Shown here: positions 46,313 to 54,617 of the stretch, piece after piece | Layout of the letters: each line of letters begins with the position of its first letter | Position numbering within the stretch: position 1 is the first letter of the stretch | Assembly: GCF_025985425.1 (NCBI RefSeq) | Contig: NZ_CP094972.1 | Span: 1,860,001-1,924,000, forward strand | DNA length: 64,000 nucleotides | Reading direction: 5' to 3' | Source: Entomomonas sp. E2T0 | GTDB taxonomy: Bacteria; Pseudomonadota; Gammaproteobacteria; Pseudomonadales; Pseudomonadaceae | Program-made: the position numbers and the translations under genes | Notes under the pieces: generated by a model | Told to the model about the DNA's origin: nothing | The model's database searches: none | What the model saw: the letters and a program-made list of their open reading frames with translations, nothing else

Positions 46313-46407
46313 CCGACAACAGCAAGAGTTTCTATAGAGGGGTATAACGGGTATTGCTTAGTGAGTTAAGCAAAGGGAAGTTTCTTATAGAGTTAGGCCA
46401 CTGTCGG
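46313..46407 (-). ncRNA. Structured leader upstream of RNA-ligase gene
   Basis: On the minus strand the segment is closed by CCGACA (46407 side) pairing with TGTCGG (46313 side). An inner hairpin has TTGCTTAA and TAAGCAA arms. The hairpin is flanked by direct repeats CTCTATAAGAAACT and CTCTATAGAAACT. It lies about 31 bases before the ligase start. It has no T-loop, so it is not a normal tRNA. It could be a regulatory leader or a small RNA substrate; nothing in the sequence proves transcription. Confidence 0.4.
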
Positions 46408-46711
46408 CATTAAGAAAAATTTGTAATTACAGGCATTTCGCCACCTCAATGAATAAAAAGGTTTATAAAAAAGTTGGCGCATTATTGTGAGTTGAGAGGG
46501 GGTTGTCAATCAGTAGTTTTTAAAAAAACTAAAAATTCAGTTTATTTTAAGGTTGGTTATTTTGGTGACTGTTAGATGAGTTTTAGATGGGGGTAGCATA
46601 AGTTATTTAGGTTTTATAAAAATAATAATGTGATGTTTAATGCTCAGACTAATCAAGTGTAGTTAAAAATGATTGATAAAAAATTATTTTATTAATGTTT
46701 AAGGATGAAAT
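46408..46711. other. Non-coding stretch
   Basis: The stretch is AT-rich and holds no open frame of note. It should contain the promoter of the leftward RNA-repair operon and that of the rightward small gene. Confidence 0.4.
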
Positions 46712-47050
46712 ATGGCTACAGCAACTTGTAAACCAATATATAATTTAAAATTTGGAACTCAAAGTAAACAAGCGTTAGAGAGGATTAGAGAACAAGTAGA
46801 GCTTTATAAGTTAGGCTCTGCATTGCTACTATCATCAACAATTCACACAATATTTACAAAGTCATCTAATACTTTTCAAATAGGTTTTAATATTGGAGCA
46901 GCAGATTGGGAGTTATTAGCTACGGTGGCAGGAGACTGGCCTAATGTAGTAAAGAATATTATTGCAAAAGAAGCAGCATTGTTGGAAATAAATTCTACTG
47001 GAGTAGAGGCAGAGTTTTGGGGAGGATTGAGTTCATGTTTAAAAAATTAA
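46712..47050 (+). CDS. Small protein of unknown function
   Basis: The 112-residue product has no signal peptide. It opens with a polar helix (KQALERIREQVELYK), has a hydrophobic stretch near LGSALLLSSTIHTIF, and ends SSCLKN. AAGGATG lies just upstream of the ATG. Its end overlaps the start of the next gene by 16 bases, so the two are coupled. Such a pair could be a toxin/immunity or an effector with a periplasmic partner, but I recognise neither. Confidence 0.55.
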   Translation: MATATCKPIYNLKFGTQSKQALERIREQVELYKLGSALLLSSTIHTIFTKSSNTFQIGFNIGAADWELLATVAGDWPNVVKNIIAKEAALLEINSTGVEAEFWGGLSSCLKN

Positions 47051-47571
47051 TTTTTATGTTGTGTTTACTGTTATCTAGCCAATCATTTGCTTATCATTTT
47101 TTAACAGATGAAGAGGCAGAAAAACAACAAATTAAAATAGCAACTAGCAATCTTGAACAAGCTCAAAAAAATTATTTTGATAAATATAACGAGTGTATAG
47201 AACAGTCTAAAAATAATATATTATCTGTGAGTGATTTTAAAGATATTCAGCTAAATGAGAAGGAATTAAAAGCTATTATTTCTTATCATTCTGCAAAAAA
47301 TTATAAAAAATGTGTTGGCAATTTAGAAGATAAATATCTATTAGCAATTAATGTGGCAAGAGCTTTTAATGTGCCTGATTATTCTGTTAATGATGATCCT
47401 AGTTCTAATAAGTCGATTTATCTTGCTTCAACATTATCAATAGATGAAGTTAAGTTCTATCCAGATTATATGCAAATAGATCAAGCAAAACGTGAGGCTA
47501 TTGAGAAGATACCTAGTATTAATAAGGTATTCCATATAATAAATTCATTTAATGCATTAAAAAATAATTAA
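47035..47571 (+). CDS. Secreted protein of unknown function
   Basis: The 178-residue product has a signal peptide (residues 3-17, cleavage after SFA). The mature part is helical and lysine-rich with two cysteines (YNECIEQS, YKKCVGN). The ATG at 47035 has GGAGG 9 bases upstream and begins the signal peptide properly. It overlaps the previous gene in another frame. A periplasmic partner of that gene is a reasonable guess, no more. Confidence 0.6.
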   Translation: MFKKLIFMLCLLLSSQSFAYHFLTDEEAEKQQIKIATSNLEQAQKNYFDKYNECIEQSKNNILSVSDFKDIQLNEKELKAIISYHSAKNYKKCVGNLEDKYLLAINVARAFNVPDYSVNDDPSSNKSIYLASTLSIDEVKFYPDYMQIDQAKREAIEKIPSINKVFHIINSFNALKNN

Positions 47572-47669
47572 TTTAGAAGATATTTCAAATAACAAAATAG
47601 CTATTTGCTTTTATGATATGATTAATTATTAAGTAACCAGAAGTAGATTCTTGGGGAATGTATTATTTT

Positions 47670-48398
47670 ATGAAGAAAAATAAAGTTATTGGTTTAATGT
47701 TATTAAGTTTTGTGTCGTTATATAGTGTTGCAGACGTAGCGCCAGCTTTGCAAATTACTTTAGAGGATACTAAGAAAAGTGATTTAAACCTTACTACAAC
47801 CCATTTTTATGGTTTACAAAATAGATATAACTTTAATCTTTTTGCAACAGGCAAAGATGTTGTTTGGGATTTTTCTAATATAGATTTAGATGCCCCAAAG
47901 GTTATAAAAGTATCAACTAAAGCAGTGAATTGTGAAGATACACCTTATAAGGAGTCTTTTCCTCAAGCAAAGGAATGTTTAATTTCTATTAATGATTCAA
48001 GTGGTGATATAGCTAAAATTTATTATTATAAAACACCCGGTGTTTTGTTAGGACAGGTAACGGTTGCTGGTAAAAAGAATGAAAGTATTAGTAACTGTGA
48101 TGTTGTAGAGGATACTCAATATCCTATTTTTTATGGAAAAAAATACAGTATCGTTCTAAATTGTAATAATGGTTCTGGGGAAAAAGCAAAAACTGAGGTG
48201 GTAGGTGAAGTTGTGGGTGAGGGAACGCTGATTTTACCTAATGGTAAGAAGGTAGAGGATGTATTAAGAGTTAAATCACAGCTTTCTTTTGGTAATAGAA
48301 GAGGTGAGATTAAGTATACCTATTATACAAAGGATGCTGGGATAGTTTTACAGTCGATAGGTGCTTCTTATATCGTAATCAATAATTACAGTGAATAA
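47670..48398 (+). CDS. Secreted protein of unknown function
   Basis: The 242-residue product has a signal peptide (about 6-22, ending VAD). The mature part is strand-rich with aromatic turns (THFYGLQNRYNFNLFATG, VVWDFSNIDLD) and cysteines in VNCEDTPYK, KECLISI, SNCDVVED and LNCNNGSG. It is likely periplasmic or surface exposed. An upstream in-frame ATG at 47658 is too close to the GGGGA. I recognise no family. A strong terminator follows after 70 bases. Confidence 0.6.
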   Translation: MKKNKVIGLMLLSFVSLYSVADVAPALQITLEDTKKSDLNLTTTHFYGLQNRYNFNLFATGKDVVWDFSNIDLDAPKVIKVSTKAVNCEDTPYKESFPQAKECLISINDSSGDIAKIYYYKTPGVLLGQVTVAGKKNESISNCDVVEDTQYPIFYGKKYSIVLNCNNGSGEKAKTEVVGEVVGEGTLILPNGKKVEDVLRVKSQLSFGNRRGEIKYTYYTKDAGIVLQSIGASYIVINNYSE

Positions 48399-48467
48399 TA
48401 AGTAAAAAGTAGCTTGAAAGTGGTTGCTAACAATCACTTTTAATAGTTTGTAAGTATATAGGTTATT

Positions 48468-48492
48468 AAGGGCGACTCAGTGTCGCCCTTTT
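48468..48492. terminator. Terminator between convergent genes
   Basis: AAGGGCGAC and GTCGCCCTT form a 9-bp GC-rich stem around TCAGT, with a T-run on the plus strand and AA on the other. It ends the secreted-protein gene and probably the leftward cytochrome b561 operon. Confidence 0.85.
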
Positions 48493-48525
48493 GCATGGTT
48501 TTAATAACAAGCTGCTGTATTAATG

Positions 48526-49092
48526 TTACTGATGATGTTTGCTGCCTTTTGCCATGCTAGAAAAAACACCATCACGATAGATTAAGGCATGTACCAAGGC
48601 TGCTGAAAGATGACCTATTACCACCACGAACAGTAGCCAAGCTAATAGGCTGTGTGCATCGCGTAGCCATGCATATAATATAGGGCTAGTGGGTACGATT
48701 GCAGGAAGATTAAAGCCTTTAAAGAGTACAATTGGATAGCCTGCGGCTGACAGCATTGCCCAACCAATCAGGGGAAGAGCAAGCATTAAGACGTACAGTA
48801 GAATATGTGATCCCTTGGCGGCCAATACTTGCCACTGTGGAAGATTGGCAGGTAGTGAGGGTGGCGGATTGCGCAGGCGATTGATAAGGCGAACGATTAC
48901 CAGTAATAAGATGGCTATGCCTAGCGGCCGATGTAGATTAATCAGCCATAGTCGGTAATGTAGGGAGGTCATCATACCTACCCCAATAAATAGCATTGCT
49001 AAAATCATTACAGCCATTAACCAGTGCAGACAGCGTGCGGTTAGGTTGAAGTGGGTATTGGTTGTCATGGGTGTATTTTCTTGAGTTTTCAT
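48526..49092 (-). CDS. Cytochrome b561-type inner-membrane protein
   Basis: The 188-residue protein has four transmembrane helices with the heme histidines expected of the bacterial cytochrome b561 family: CLHWLMAVMI, NLHRPLGIAIL, KGSHILLYVL and DAHSLLAWLLFV. It passes electrons from quinol or a periplasmic donor. Its start overlaps the end of the catalase-like gene by ATGA, so the pair is coupled and should work together in peroxide or quinone chemistry. Confidence 0.92.
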   Translation of the reverse strand: MKTQENTPMTTNTHFNLTARCLHWLMAVMILAMLFIGVGMMTSLHYRLWLINLHRPLGIAILLLVIVRLINRLRNPPPSLPANLPQWQVLAAKGSHILLYVLMLALPLIGWAMLSAAGYPIVLFKGFNLPAIVPTSPILYAWLRDAHSLLAWLLFVVVIGHLSAALVHALIYRDGVFSSMAKGSKHHQ

Positions 49093-50162
49093 TTGACCTC
49101 CTGTTTACCAACAGCATCAGTGGCTTTACCATAACCAATCTCACGTTCCCGACGATTGAAGGAGTGTGAGTATGCACCTGAACGAGCGCTGAGTATGGGG
49201 TCGTCAGAAACTTCGATACCTGCTGGTACAATTGAGGGATCGAAGTTGATGTCGCGACAGGCGCCTTTAGCTTGATCGACGACACTTGTTACTTGCAGTG
49301 TTCCAGCGATGATTTGTTGGCGATCTTGTGGCCATGGTTGCGATGGATCATTGATAGGGTCGTTTGGTTGTGCGAGTTGTAGCACCAAATCCCACATCAG
49401 TGGTTGCTCTTCTAGGGTATGGCGTAGGTCGTCAAATAGGAAGTTATCAGTAGTGTGTTGCTGTTTAGTTTCAGCTAAAGATAACTGTGCTTCATGGGGA
49501 CGCATCATCCAGCGTATGGGTTGTTTTTGACCATCAGCAGAGACTAGCAAGAAGGCGTTGACGCTATGGAATGTTGAGTTTGCAAAGCTATCAGGTGGGG
49601 CTGCTGTTGCAGTCATTTTGAGAAACTTCTCGGCCTCTGGGTATTCCTGTAAAAAACGTGCAACACGTTCGGGGTCGGGTTTGCCCGTTTCTGGGTTGGG
49701 GGCGGTTGCTTGCCTCATTGCTAAGAAACCTTCGGGGTTGTGGGTTGGGAAGTAAGGCACGTTGTTCATCGCCATACGCCATTGCTGTTTGTCGTCTGTG
49801 GTAAGTAACAAAGCCATACTTATGGTTTTAGTGGAGCTGTCTACTGCATGTGGATCGCCTGTTCCAATTGAGAAGCGACCCACAATCGGTATATTCGGTT
49901 GGCTGAAAACCCGTGCTGTTGAAAGTGACATAATGTCTTTATTAGGGCGGAAGTTACCGACATAGCATATGCCTTTGCCATGGGCTCGTCGAAACCCCGC
50001 AGGGAATGGCTGTACGGCTTCCATTACTAGACTTTCGGTGGTTTGGCGTTTTCCGATCCAACCTGCGGTCCAAGCGAAGGCAGATATTAAGGTTGTAGCG
50101 ATGATGGCAATTAATATTAAAGCCAGCCAAGTGCGCTTTGATCTCAAGTTAAGGTGTGACAT
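49089..50162 (-). CDS. Catalase-related peroxidase (SrpA-like), membrane-anchored
   Basis: The 357-residue protein has an N-terminal anchor helix (about 11-33) and a mini-catalase domain: GICYVGNFRPNKD, RFSIGTGDPH, SVNAFLLVSADG, and RSGAYSHSFNRR with the tyrosine heme ligand near the C terminus. It is shorter than true catalases. It would act in the periplasm as a heme peroxidase. Together with cytochrome b561 it forms a known two-gene arrangement in which electrons reach the peroxidase. Confidence 0.9.
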   Translation of the reverse strand: MSHLNLRSKRTWLALILIAIIATTLISAFAWTAGWIGKRQTTESLVMEAVQPFPAGFRRAHGKGICYVGNFRPNKDIMSLSTARVFSQPNIPIVGRFSIGTGDPHAVDSSTKTISMALLLTTDDKQQWRMAMNNVPYFPTHNPEGFLAMRQATAPNPETGKPDPERVARFLQEYPEAEKFLKMTATAAPPDSFANSTFHSVNAFLLVSADGQKQPIRWMMRPHEAQLSLAETKQQHTTDNFLFDDLRHTLEEQPLMWDLVLQLAQPNDPINDPSQPWPQDRQQIIAGTLQVTSVVDQAKGACRDINFDPSIVPAGIEVSDDPILSARSGAYSHSFNRREREIGYGKATDAVGKQEVK

Positions 50163-50477
50163 AGAGGGTATTTTATTCCAAAAAGTTTGCTGTGAGTTCT
50201 ACACACGGCTTGTTGTGTAAGCGACTATTTGAATTGTGCACTACCAAGCTGGCTACAGTAGATAGGGAGCTGTGCGCTAGTTTGATATAAGCTTTTAAAA
50301 GTTATTCCGATTCTGACAGGACATGATCGGCCTATTTCTCAAGCTGAGCGATGAGCGACGCAAAAAGTGAACAGTTCAACAGTCGCAAAGCATAGCAGTG
50401 CGTATAGCGAAGATTGGCGAGGACTATAGTTTACAGAAGTATACTTGTCAATTACACCAAAGTGGCTGTTTTTGGTA
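50163..50477. other. Non-coding stretch
   Basis: The stretch is somewhat richer in G+C than its surroundings and has no credible gene or repeat. It must contain the promoter of the catalase-like gene and the end of the TonB receptor transcript. Confidence 0.4.
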
Positions 50478-52514
50478 TTAGAAACTTATTTTTACCCCTA
50501 AAGTGACATTTCTGCCTGGTTGCAGTACATCATCTTTAATAAATGAGTTGTGGTTACGGTATTTGCTGTTGAGTAGATTGTTACCTTTTAAATAGATTTG
50601 ATAATCAGTTTGCGCTAGTTTGCCATGGTAAGTGAGGCTGGCATCCACTAGGTTATAGCCGCTGGTTTTGCTTTCATAGTGGGCGGTTTTGGTTTGTTTA
50701 AAGTTGTGGGAGTAACCTACTGAGCCATCCATGTTGTTGGTGATACTGGTATCTAGTCTTACCCCTAAACGAGCAGGGGACATACGGGGAATATCACCAC
50801 CGCCATTTTTTAGTTTGCCCCGTACATAATCGCCAAAGAATGTGGTAGCTACACGATCTGTGAGTTGCAAGCGAATATCACCTTCTATCCCTGTTAATAC
50901 AGCATCTTTTTGGGTGTAGGCAATTTCTCGATAGCCACCACCTATGTTATTACCTGTATCGGCTGCATAGATAAAGTCTTTAATTTGGTTACGATAAACA
51001 CTAACTGTAAATTGGGTGTCGCCTGCATATTTACGTAGGGTTAGGTCAATATTGTGGGAGGTTTCTACATCGAGTTTGGCGTTACCTAGTTCTACGGTAC
51101 GGCTAGCCGCGTGTGGGCCATAGGCATAGAGTTCTTCAACAGTAGGCAGACGTTGTGAGCGAGAGAGGGATAAGCCTAGTGAATAGTCGTCTATAAAGTT
51201 CCAAACAGTCCCTGCTGAGAAGGAGGTGCCATGATGGTTTTTATTGGGCTGTTGGTTGTTGGTGGTGATAGCTTGCCATTCATGGCGTACACCTAGTTCA
51301 TAGCGCCAGTCGTTAATGGTGTATTCTTCTAATAGGAAAACGGCATGGTTTTTGGTGGTAGTGGAGGGAATGTAGGCTTCTTCACCTTTAACACTAAAGT
51401 TACGGTGGTAGGTTTGGCCACCAATTACCCCGCGCCAGCCCCAAAGTGGTTGGTGGGTAAGTTCGACGCGCATATCGTTGGTGTTGCCCTTAAATCGAGT
51501 GGCTACTTCGCCACCTTCTTTTTCATCGTGTTGGTAGTCGGTATGTGCGCCACTGAACTTGATAGCTTCAAAACCAGCAAAAGGGTCTTGGTATTCACCC
51601 CGTAAATCCCAACGACGTTGTACCATTTCAATATAAGGAACACCCTCTTCATCATGGTCATGACTATGACCACCGCCACCACCGTGACTACCGCAGTGCC
51701 ATTGAGTACCGTGAGTATGACAATGGGCATGTTCATGGGCAAGTAGACCATAGCGGCTGTATTGTCTACTAAAAGAAGTACCTATATAGCCATTATCGGT
51801 AATCCAACTAATGCCTAAACTGCCATTATTGCTGTCGTTGTAAGAGCCTTTTTGTTTATGTTCATGGTCTGGTATACGGTATTCATCTTGGTTACGTTTT
51901 AATCCTTCAGCACGGATAGCTACATTACCTGTCCCAGCAGTAACACCTACTAGCCCTGTGCTTTCATTGGATACTTGATCCATACGGTATTCTGCGTCGC
52001 CTTCATAACCTTTAGCAGGTACATAGGTGGGGATTTTGCTATCGACTATATTGACTACACCACCAATGGCACCACCCCCATAGAGTAGGGTAGCTGGGCC
52101 TTTTAGTACTTCAATCTTTTTAGCGAACATAGGTTCGATAGCAACATTGTGATCTGCGCTGATGGTGGAGGCATCCATTACATCCATGCCATTGCTTAGC
52201 ACTTTTACCCTTGCACCATCTAATCCTCTGATAACTGGGCGACTAGCGCCAGCACCAAAGCTACTAGAGCGTACACCTGATAAGTTGTTGAGTGTTTCAC
52301 CTAGGGTGGCTTGTTTATTTAGGGTGAGTTTATCTCCCTCTAGTATTTCTGAGGGAGTGGTCATTTGTTGTTGGTTTTTGGCCAGTGGATCGGCTGAAAT
52401 GGTGATGGCAGGTAAGGCAATATCGGCTAGTTGTTCAGCATCTTCAGCCAAGCTGAAATCAGCCATGATTAAACCAAATAATGTGTACGATAGTTTTGAG
52501 TAGTTGTATTTCAT
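50478..52514 (-). CDS. ZnuD-like TonB-dependent outer-membrane receptor
   Basis: The 678-residue protein has a signal peptide, a plug domain (IEVLKGPATLLYGGGAIGGVVNI is diagnostic) and a 22-strand barrel ending VTLGVKISF. An external loop (about 265-295) is crowded with histidines (HEHAHCHTH, GGGHSHDHDEE), typical of the zinc importer ZnuD. Two Zur-like boxes lie just upstream, so zinc starvation should induce it. The ATG at 52514 starts the signal peptide; a TTG two codons earlier is less likely. An RcnR-type repressor is divergent. Confidence 0.92.
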   Translation of the reverse strand: MKYNYSKLSYTLFGLIMADFSLAEDAEQLADIALPAITISADPLAKNQQQMTTPSEILEGDKLTLNKQATLGETLNNLSGVRSSSFGAGASRPVIRGLDGARVKVLSNGMDVMDASTISADHNVAIEPMFAKKIEVLKGPATLLYGGGAIGGVVNIVDSKIPTYVPAKGYEGDAEYRMDQVSNESTGLVGVTAGTGNVAIRAEGLKRNQDEYRIPDHEHKQKGSYNDSNNGSLGISWITDNGYIGTSFSRQYSRYGLLAHEHAHCHTHGTQWHCGSHGGGGGHSHDHDEEGVPYIEMVQRRWDLRGEYQDPFAGFEAIKFSGAHTDYQHDEKEGGEVATRFKGNTNDMRVELTHQPLWGWRGVIGGQTYHRNFSVKGEEAYIPSTTTKNHAVFLLEEYTINDWRYELGVRHEWQAITTNNQQPNKNHHGTSFSAGTVWNFIDDYSLGLSLSRSQRLPTVEELYAYGPHAASRTVELGNAKLDVETSHNIDLTLRKYAGDTQFTVSVYRNQIKDFIYAADTGNNIGGGYREIAYTQKDAVLTGIEGDIRLQLTDRVATTFFGDYVRGKLKNGGGDIPRMSPARLGVRLDTSITNNMDGSVGYSHNFKQTKTAHYESKTSGYNLVDASLTYHGKLAQTDYQIYLKGNNLLNSKYRNHNSFIKDDVLQPGRNVTLGVKISF

Positions 52515-52530
52515 AGTCAATACTTATTTT

Positions 52531-52553
52531 GTAATGTTATAATGTAACAATTT
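52531..52553. promoter_or_regulatory. Zur-like box 1
   Basis: GTAATGTTATAATGTAACAA is an imperfect dyad close to the gammaproteobacterial Zur consensus (GAAATGTTATANTATAACATTTC). It sits 17 bases before the receptor's ATG, so Zur bound there would block translation-start proximal transcription. Confidence 0.7.
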
Positions 52554-52558
52554 AAAAT

Positions 52559-52581
52559 GAAACGTTATAATATTACATTTT
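52559..52581. promoter_or_regulatory. Zur-like box 2
   Basis: GAAACGTTATAATATTACAT, then TTT, is a second dyad matching the Zur consensus at most positions, centred 28 bases from box 1. Two neighbouring boxes suggest cooperative binding. The divergent rcnR-like gene begins 129 bases away. Confidence 0.75.
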
Positions 52582-52709
52582 GAAATATTTGCAAGATGAT
52601 AACTAATAAAAAAGTGGCTATTGGTAAATAGGGGGGTAGATAAAAGGTTTTTGCTAGTTTTTTAGAAAGTATAATACTGTATCTTAGTATATTTTATTGG
52701 ATTGTTTTT

Positions 52710-52985
52710 ATGGCACATACTCTTCGTGATAAGAAAAAATTGTTAACTCGTATTCGACGTATTAAAGGTCAGGTGCAGGCATTAGAAAATGCTTTGGAGC
52801 AACAACAAGAGTGCATTAATATTTTGCAGCAGATTGCGGCTATTAGAGGGGCGGTTAATGGGCTGATGTCGGAAGTTCTTGAGGGGCATATCAAAGAGCA
52901 TTTAGGTGCAAAAGAGGCGTCTTTTGAGGAAAGGCAAGCAGATGTAGAGAAGGTGGTATCGATCTTAAGGTCTTATCTTAAATAA
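52710..52985 (+). CDS. RcnR/CsoR-family metal-sensing repressor
   Basis: The 91-residue helical protein has the RcnR metal-site set: His3 (MAHTLRDK), Cys35, His60 and His64 in GHIKEHL. In RcnR these bind nickel or cobalt. The FrmR-type formaldehyde sensor shares Cys35 but not His3. It begins MAHTLRDKKKLLTRIRRIKGQ-like, as RcnR does. Its usual partner, the exporter RcnA, is not in this window. Divergence from the zinc receptor suggests a metal-linked role. Confidence 0.85.
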   Translation: MAHTLRDKKKLLTRIRRIKGQVQALENALEQQQECINILQQIAAIRGAVNGLMSEVLEGHIKEHLGAKEASFEERQADVEKVVSILRSYLK

Positions 52986-53020
52986 GCTGTCTCCAGTAGT
53001 AGCATTTATGGGAAGTGTTA

Positions 53021-53947
53021 TTAAGGAAGATAATTAATCCAAATAGGTTTATGGTCTGAGCCTTGCCAGCTATAACTGCCTGTTGCCATTACTTTCTTAG
53101 GATTACGTACGAGTGCATGGTCAATTGATAGTAGTGCAGGTTGCCATGTTGGACGAGCTCTAGGGCTTGTTAAATGGATGTTAGCAGTTTGTATAAAGTC
53201 CTGAAATACAGGTGAAAAAGCAGTAATATTCATATCACCTAAAACAATAACGTTGTTTTTTTCCTGTTGTATTTGTTGTGCTAGTGTTTTTAGTAAGTGA
53301 TTGCGATGTTGCACCAATGTTTCGTCAATAGGTGGTGGTGGATGAATACCGTAAACTACCAGACCATTTGCTAATTCCGCACGAATATAAGGATAGCTGT
53401 TATTATTGGCTGTATAAAATACTTCACAACGGGTGAGTGGTAATCGAGAATATAGAGCCATACCATAGGGGGAGTCACTGTATTCTGTGCAGTGTTGGGT
53501 TATGTTTGCTAGAGGTTGTAGTGCCTTTCCCCAAGCAGAGGAGGTTTCTGTGAGAAAAATAATATCACTGTTATGGTGGATTAGCCAGTTACTTTCTGCC
53601 TTTATATGGGTATTTGAAAAAAGTACGTTGTAGCTTAAAAAGCGAACTGGGGTAGTTTGTTCAGCGTTATTTGTATGGCTATTAGGCCAAGGAGTAATAC
53701 ACCAGTATAGAGCAGCCATTGCACAAATGGCAAAAAATAGCCGCAGTTTTTTATTTGTTATACAGATACAACCCAGCGCCATAAGAACTGTATAGTAAGG
53801 GACGAAGTGGGCAAATAATTCAAGTATCCAATATAACCTTCCAAGCTGACCTATAAGTAGGCAGGCCAGTGATAGCCACGCCATAATCTGTAGTCGCTTT
53901 TTAAGTAAAGACTTTAGGCGTGTTATTGTTATCATAAATTTATACAT
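53021..53947 (-). CDS. Membrane-anchored endonuclease/exonuclease/phosphatase-family protein
   Basis: The 308-residue protein has three hydrophobic helices in the first 90 residues and an EEP domain from about 100: RFLSYNVLFSN, DIIFLTETSSAWG, NNVIVLGDMNITAFSP and SYSWQGSDHKPIWI. The DxN and SDH motifs are intact. The active site faces the periplasm by topology. This EEP group is common in Pseudomonas relatives as YafD-like proteins; the substrate is unknown. The ATG at 53935 is an alternative start. Confidence 0.82.
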   Translation of the reverse strand: MYKFMITITRLKSLLKKRLQIMAWLSLACLLIGQLGRLYWILELFAHFVPYYTVLMALGCICITNKKLRLFFAICAMAALYWCITPWPNSHTNNAEQTTPVRFLSYNVLFSNTHIKAESNWLIHHNSDIIFLTETSSAWGKALQPLANITQHCTEYSDSPYGMALYSRLPLTRCEVFYTANNNSYPYIRAELANGLVVYGIHPPPPIDETLVQHRNHLLKTLAQQIQQEKNNVIVLGDMNITAFSPVFQDFIQTANIHLTSPRARPTWQPALLSIDHALVRNPKKVMATGSYSWQGSDHKPIWINYLP

Positions 53948-53969
53948 CCGTGTAATTACTTAAATTGAG

Positions 53970-54608
53970 TTATGAGTGTAGTTTGTTTTGCATTAGCTTT
54001 GCTAGTGCTTTATCGGTTGCTTTTTCGCTGTTTGTTAATCCTTGTATAACACCTTGTTGATTGTCTGCGGTTTTGTTTTGGCTTAGTTTACGTTTGCCTT
54101 CTATCTTGGTGATGGTTATTTTTACCCCAATAATGGCTTTTAGCATAGTTTGGATATAGTCTTGAGGTGCATCTTTTACTTGCCAAGGTTGCTGGCGGTT
54201 TTTTTCGTTGGCGTTAGTTAGTTTGGTGACAATGTCTAGTAGGGTATTAGGTTCTTCTATAAATTCAATAGTGCCATAGGTGTGTACGGCAATGTAGTTC
54301 CATGTAGGAACTTCTTTATGATGGATTTGTTTACTAGGGTACCAAGAGGGCGTGATATAGGCATCTGGCCCTGTAAAAATAGCGAGTGCTTCAGTATTGG
54401 TTAAAGATTGTTGCCATTGTGAGTTGGCTTTAGCAATGTGACCATAGAGTGTACCTTGTTTACCTTCTGTTTCTTCTAAGTAAAGGGGTAAGTAAGTGGC
54501 TATTAATCCTGAGGGATGTTGCGTTACTAGGTTGGCTGTTTGAATTTGCCGAATAGTGTTGAATAAGGATTGTTGGTCATTGTCTTGAAAGTGTTTTGGG
54601 ATATACAT
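53970..54608 (-). CDS. PaiB-family FMN-binding regulator
   Basis: The 212-residue protein matches the PaiB family: MYIPKHFQDNDQQSL, LVTQHPSGLIATYLPLYLEE, FTGPDAYITPSWYPSK, VPTWNYIAVHTYG. PaiB of Bacillus subtilis, a flavin-binding-fold protein, represses degradative-enzyme and sporulation genes. The gene follows the GNAT gene at 54618 by 9 bases, the same pairing as paiAB. The function in this organism is inferred. Confidence 0.9.
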   Translation of the reverse strand: MYIPKHFQDNDQQSLFNTIRQIQTANLVTQHPSGLIATYLPLYLEETEGKQGTLYGHIAKANSQWQQSLTNTEALAIFTGPDAYITPSWYPSKQIHHKEVPTWNYIAVHTYGTIEFIEEPNTLLDIVTKLTNANEKNRQQPWQVKDAPQDYIQTMLKAIIGVKITITKIEGKRKLSQNKTADNQQGVIQGLTNSEKATDKALAKLMQNKLHS

Positions 54609-54617
54609 GGAAGCACC

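Noticed and set aside
46313-46407. A tRNA gene upstream of the RNA ligase
   Set aside because: The closing stem looks acceptor-like, but there is no T-loop, D-loop or anticodon arm of normal size.
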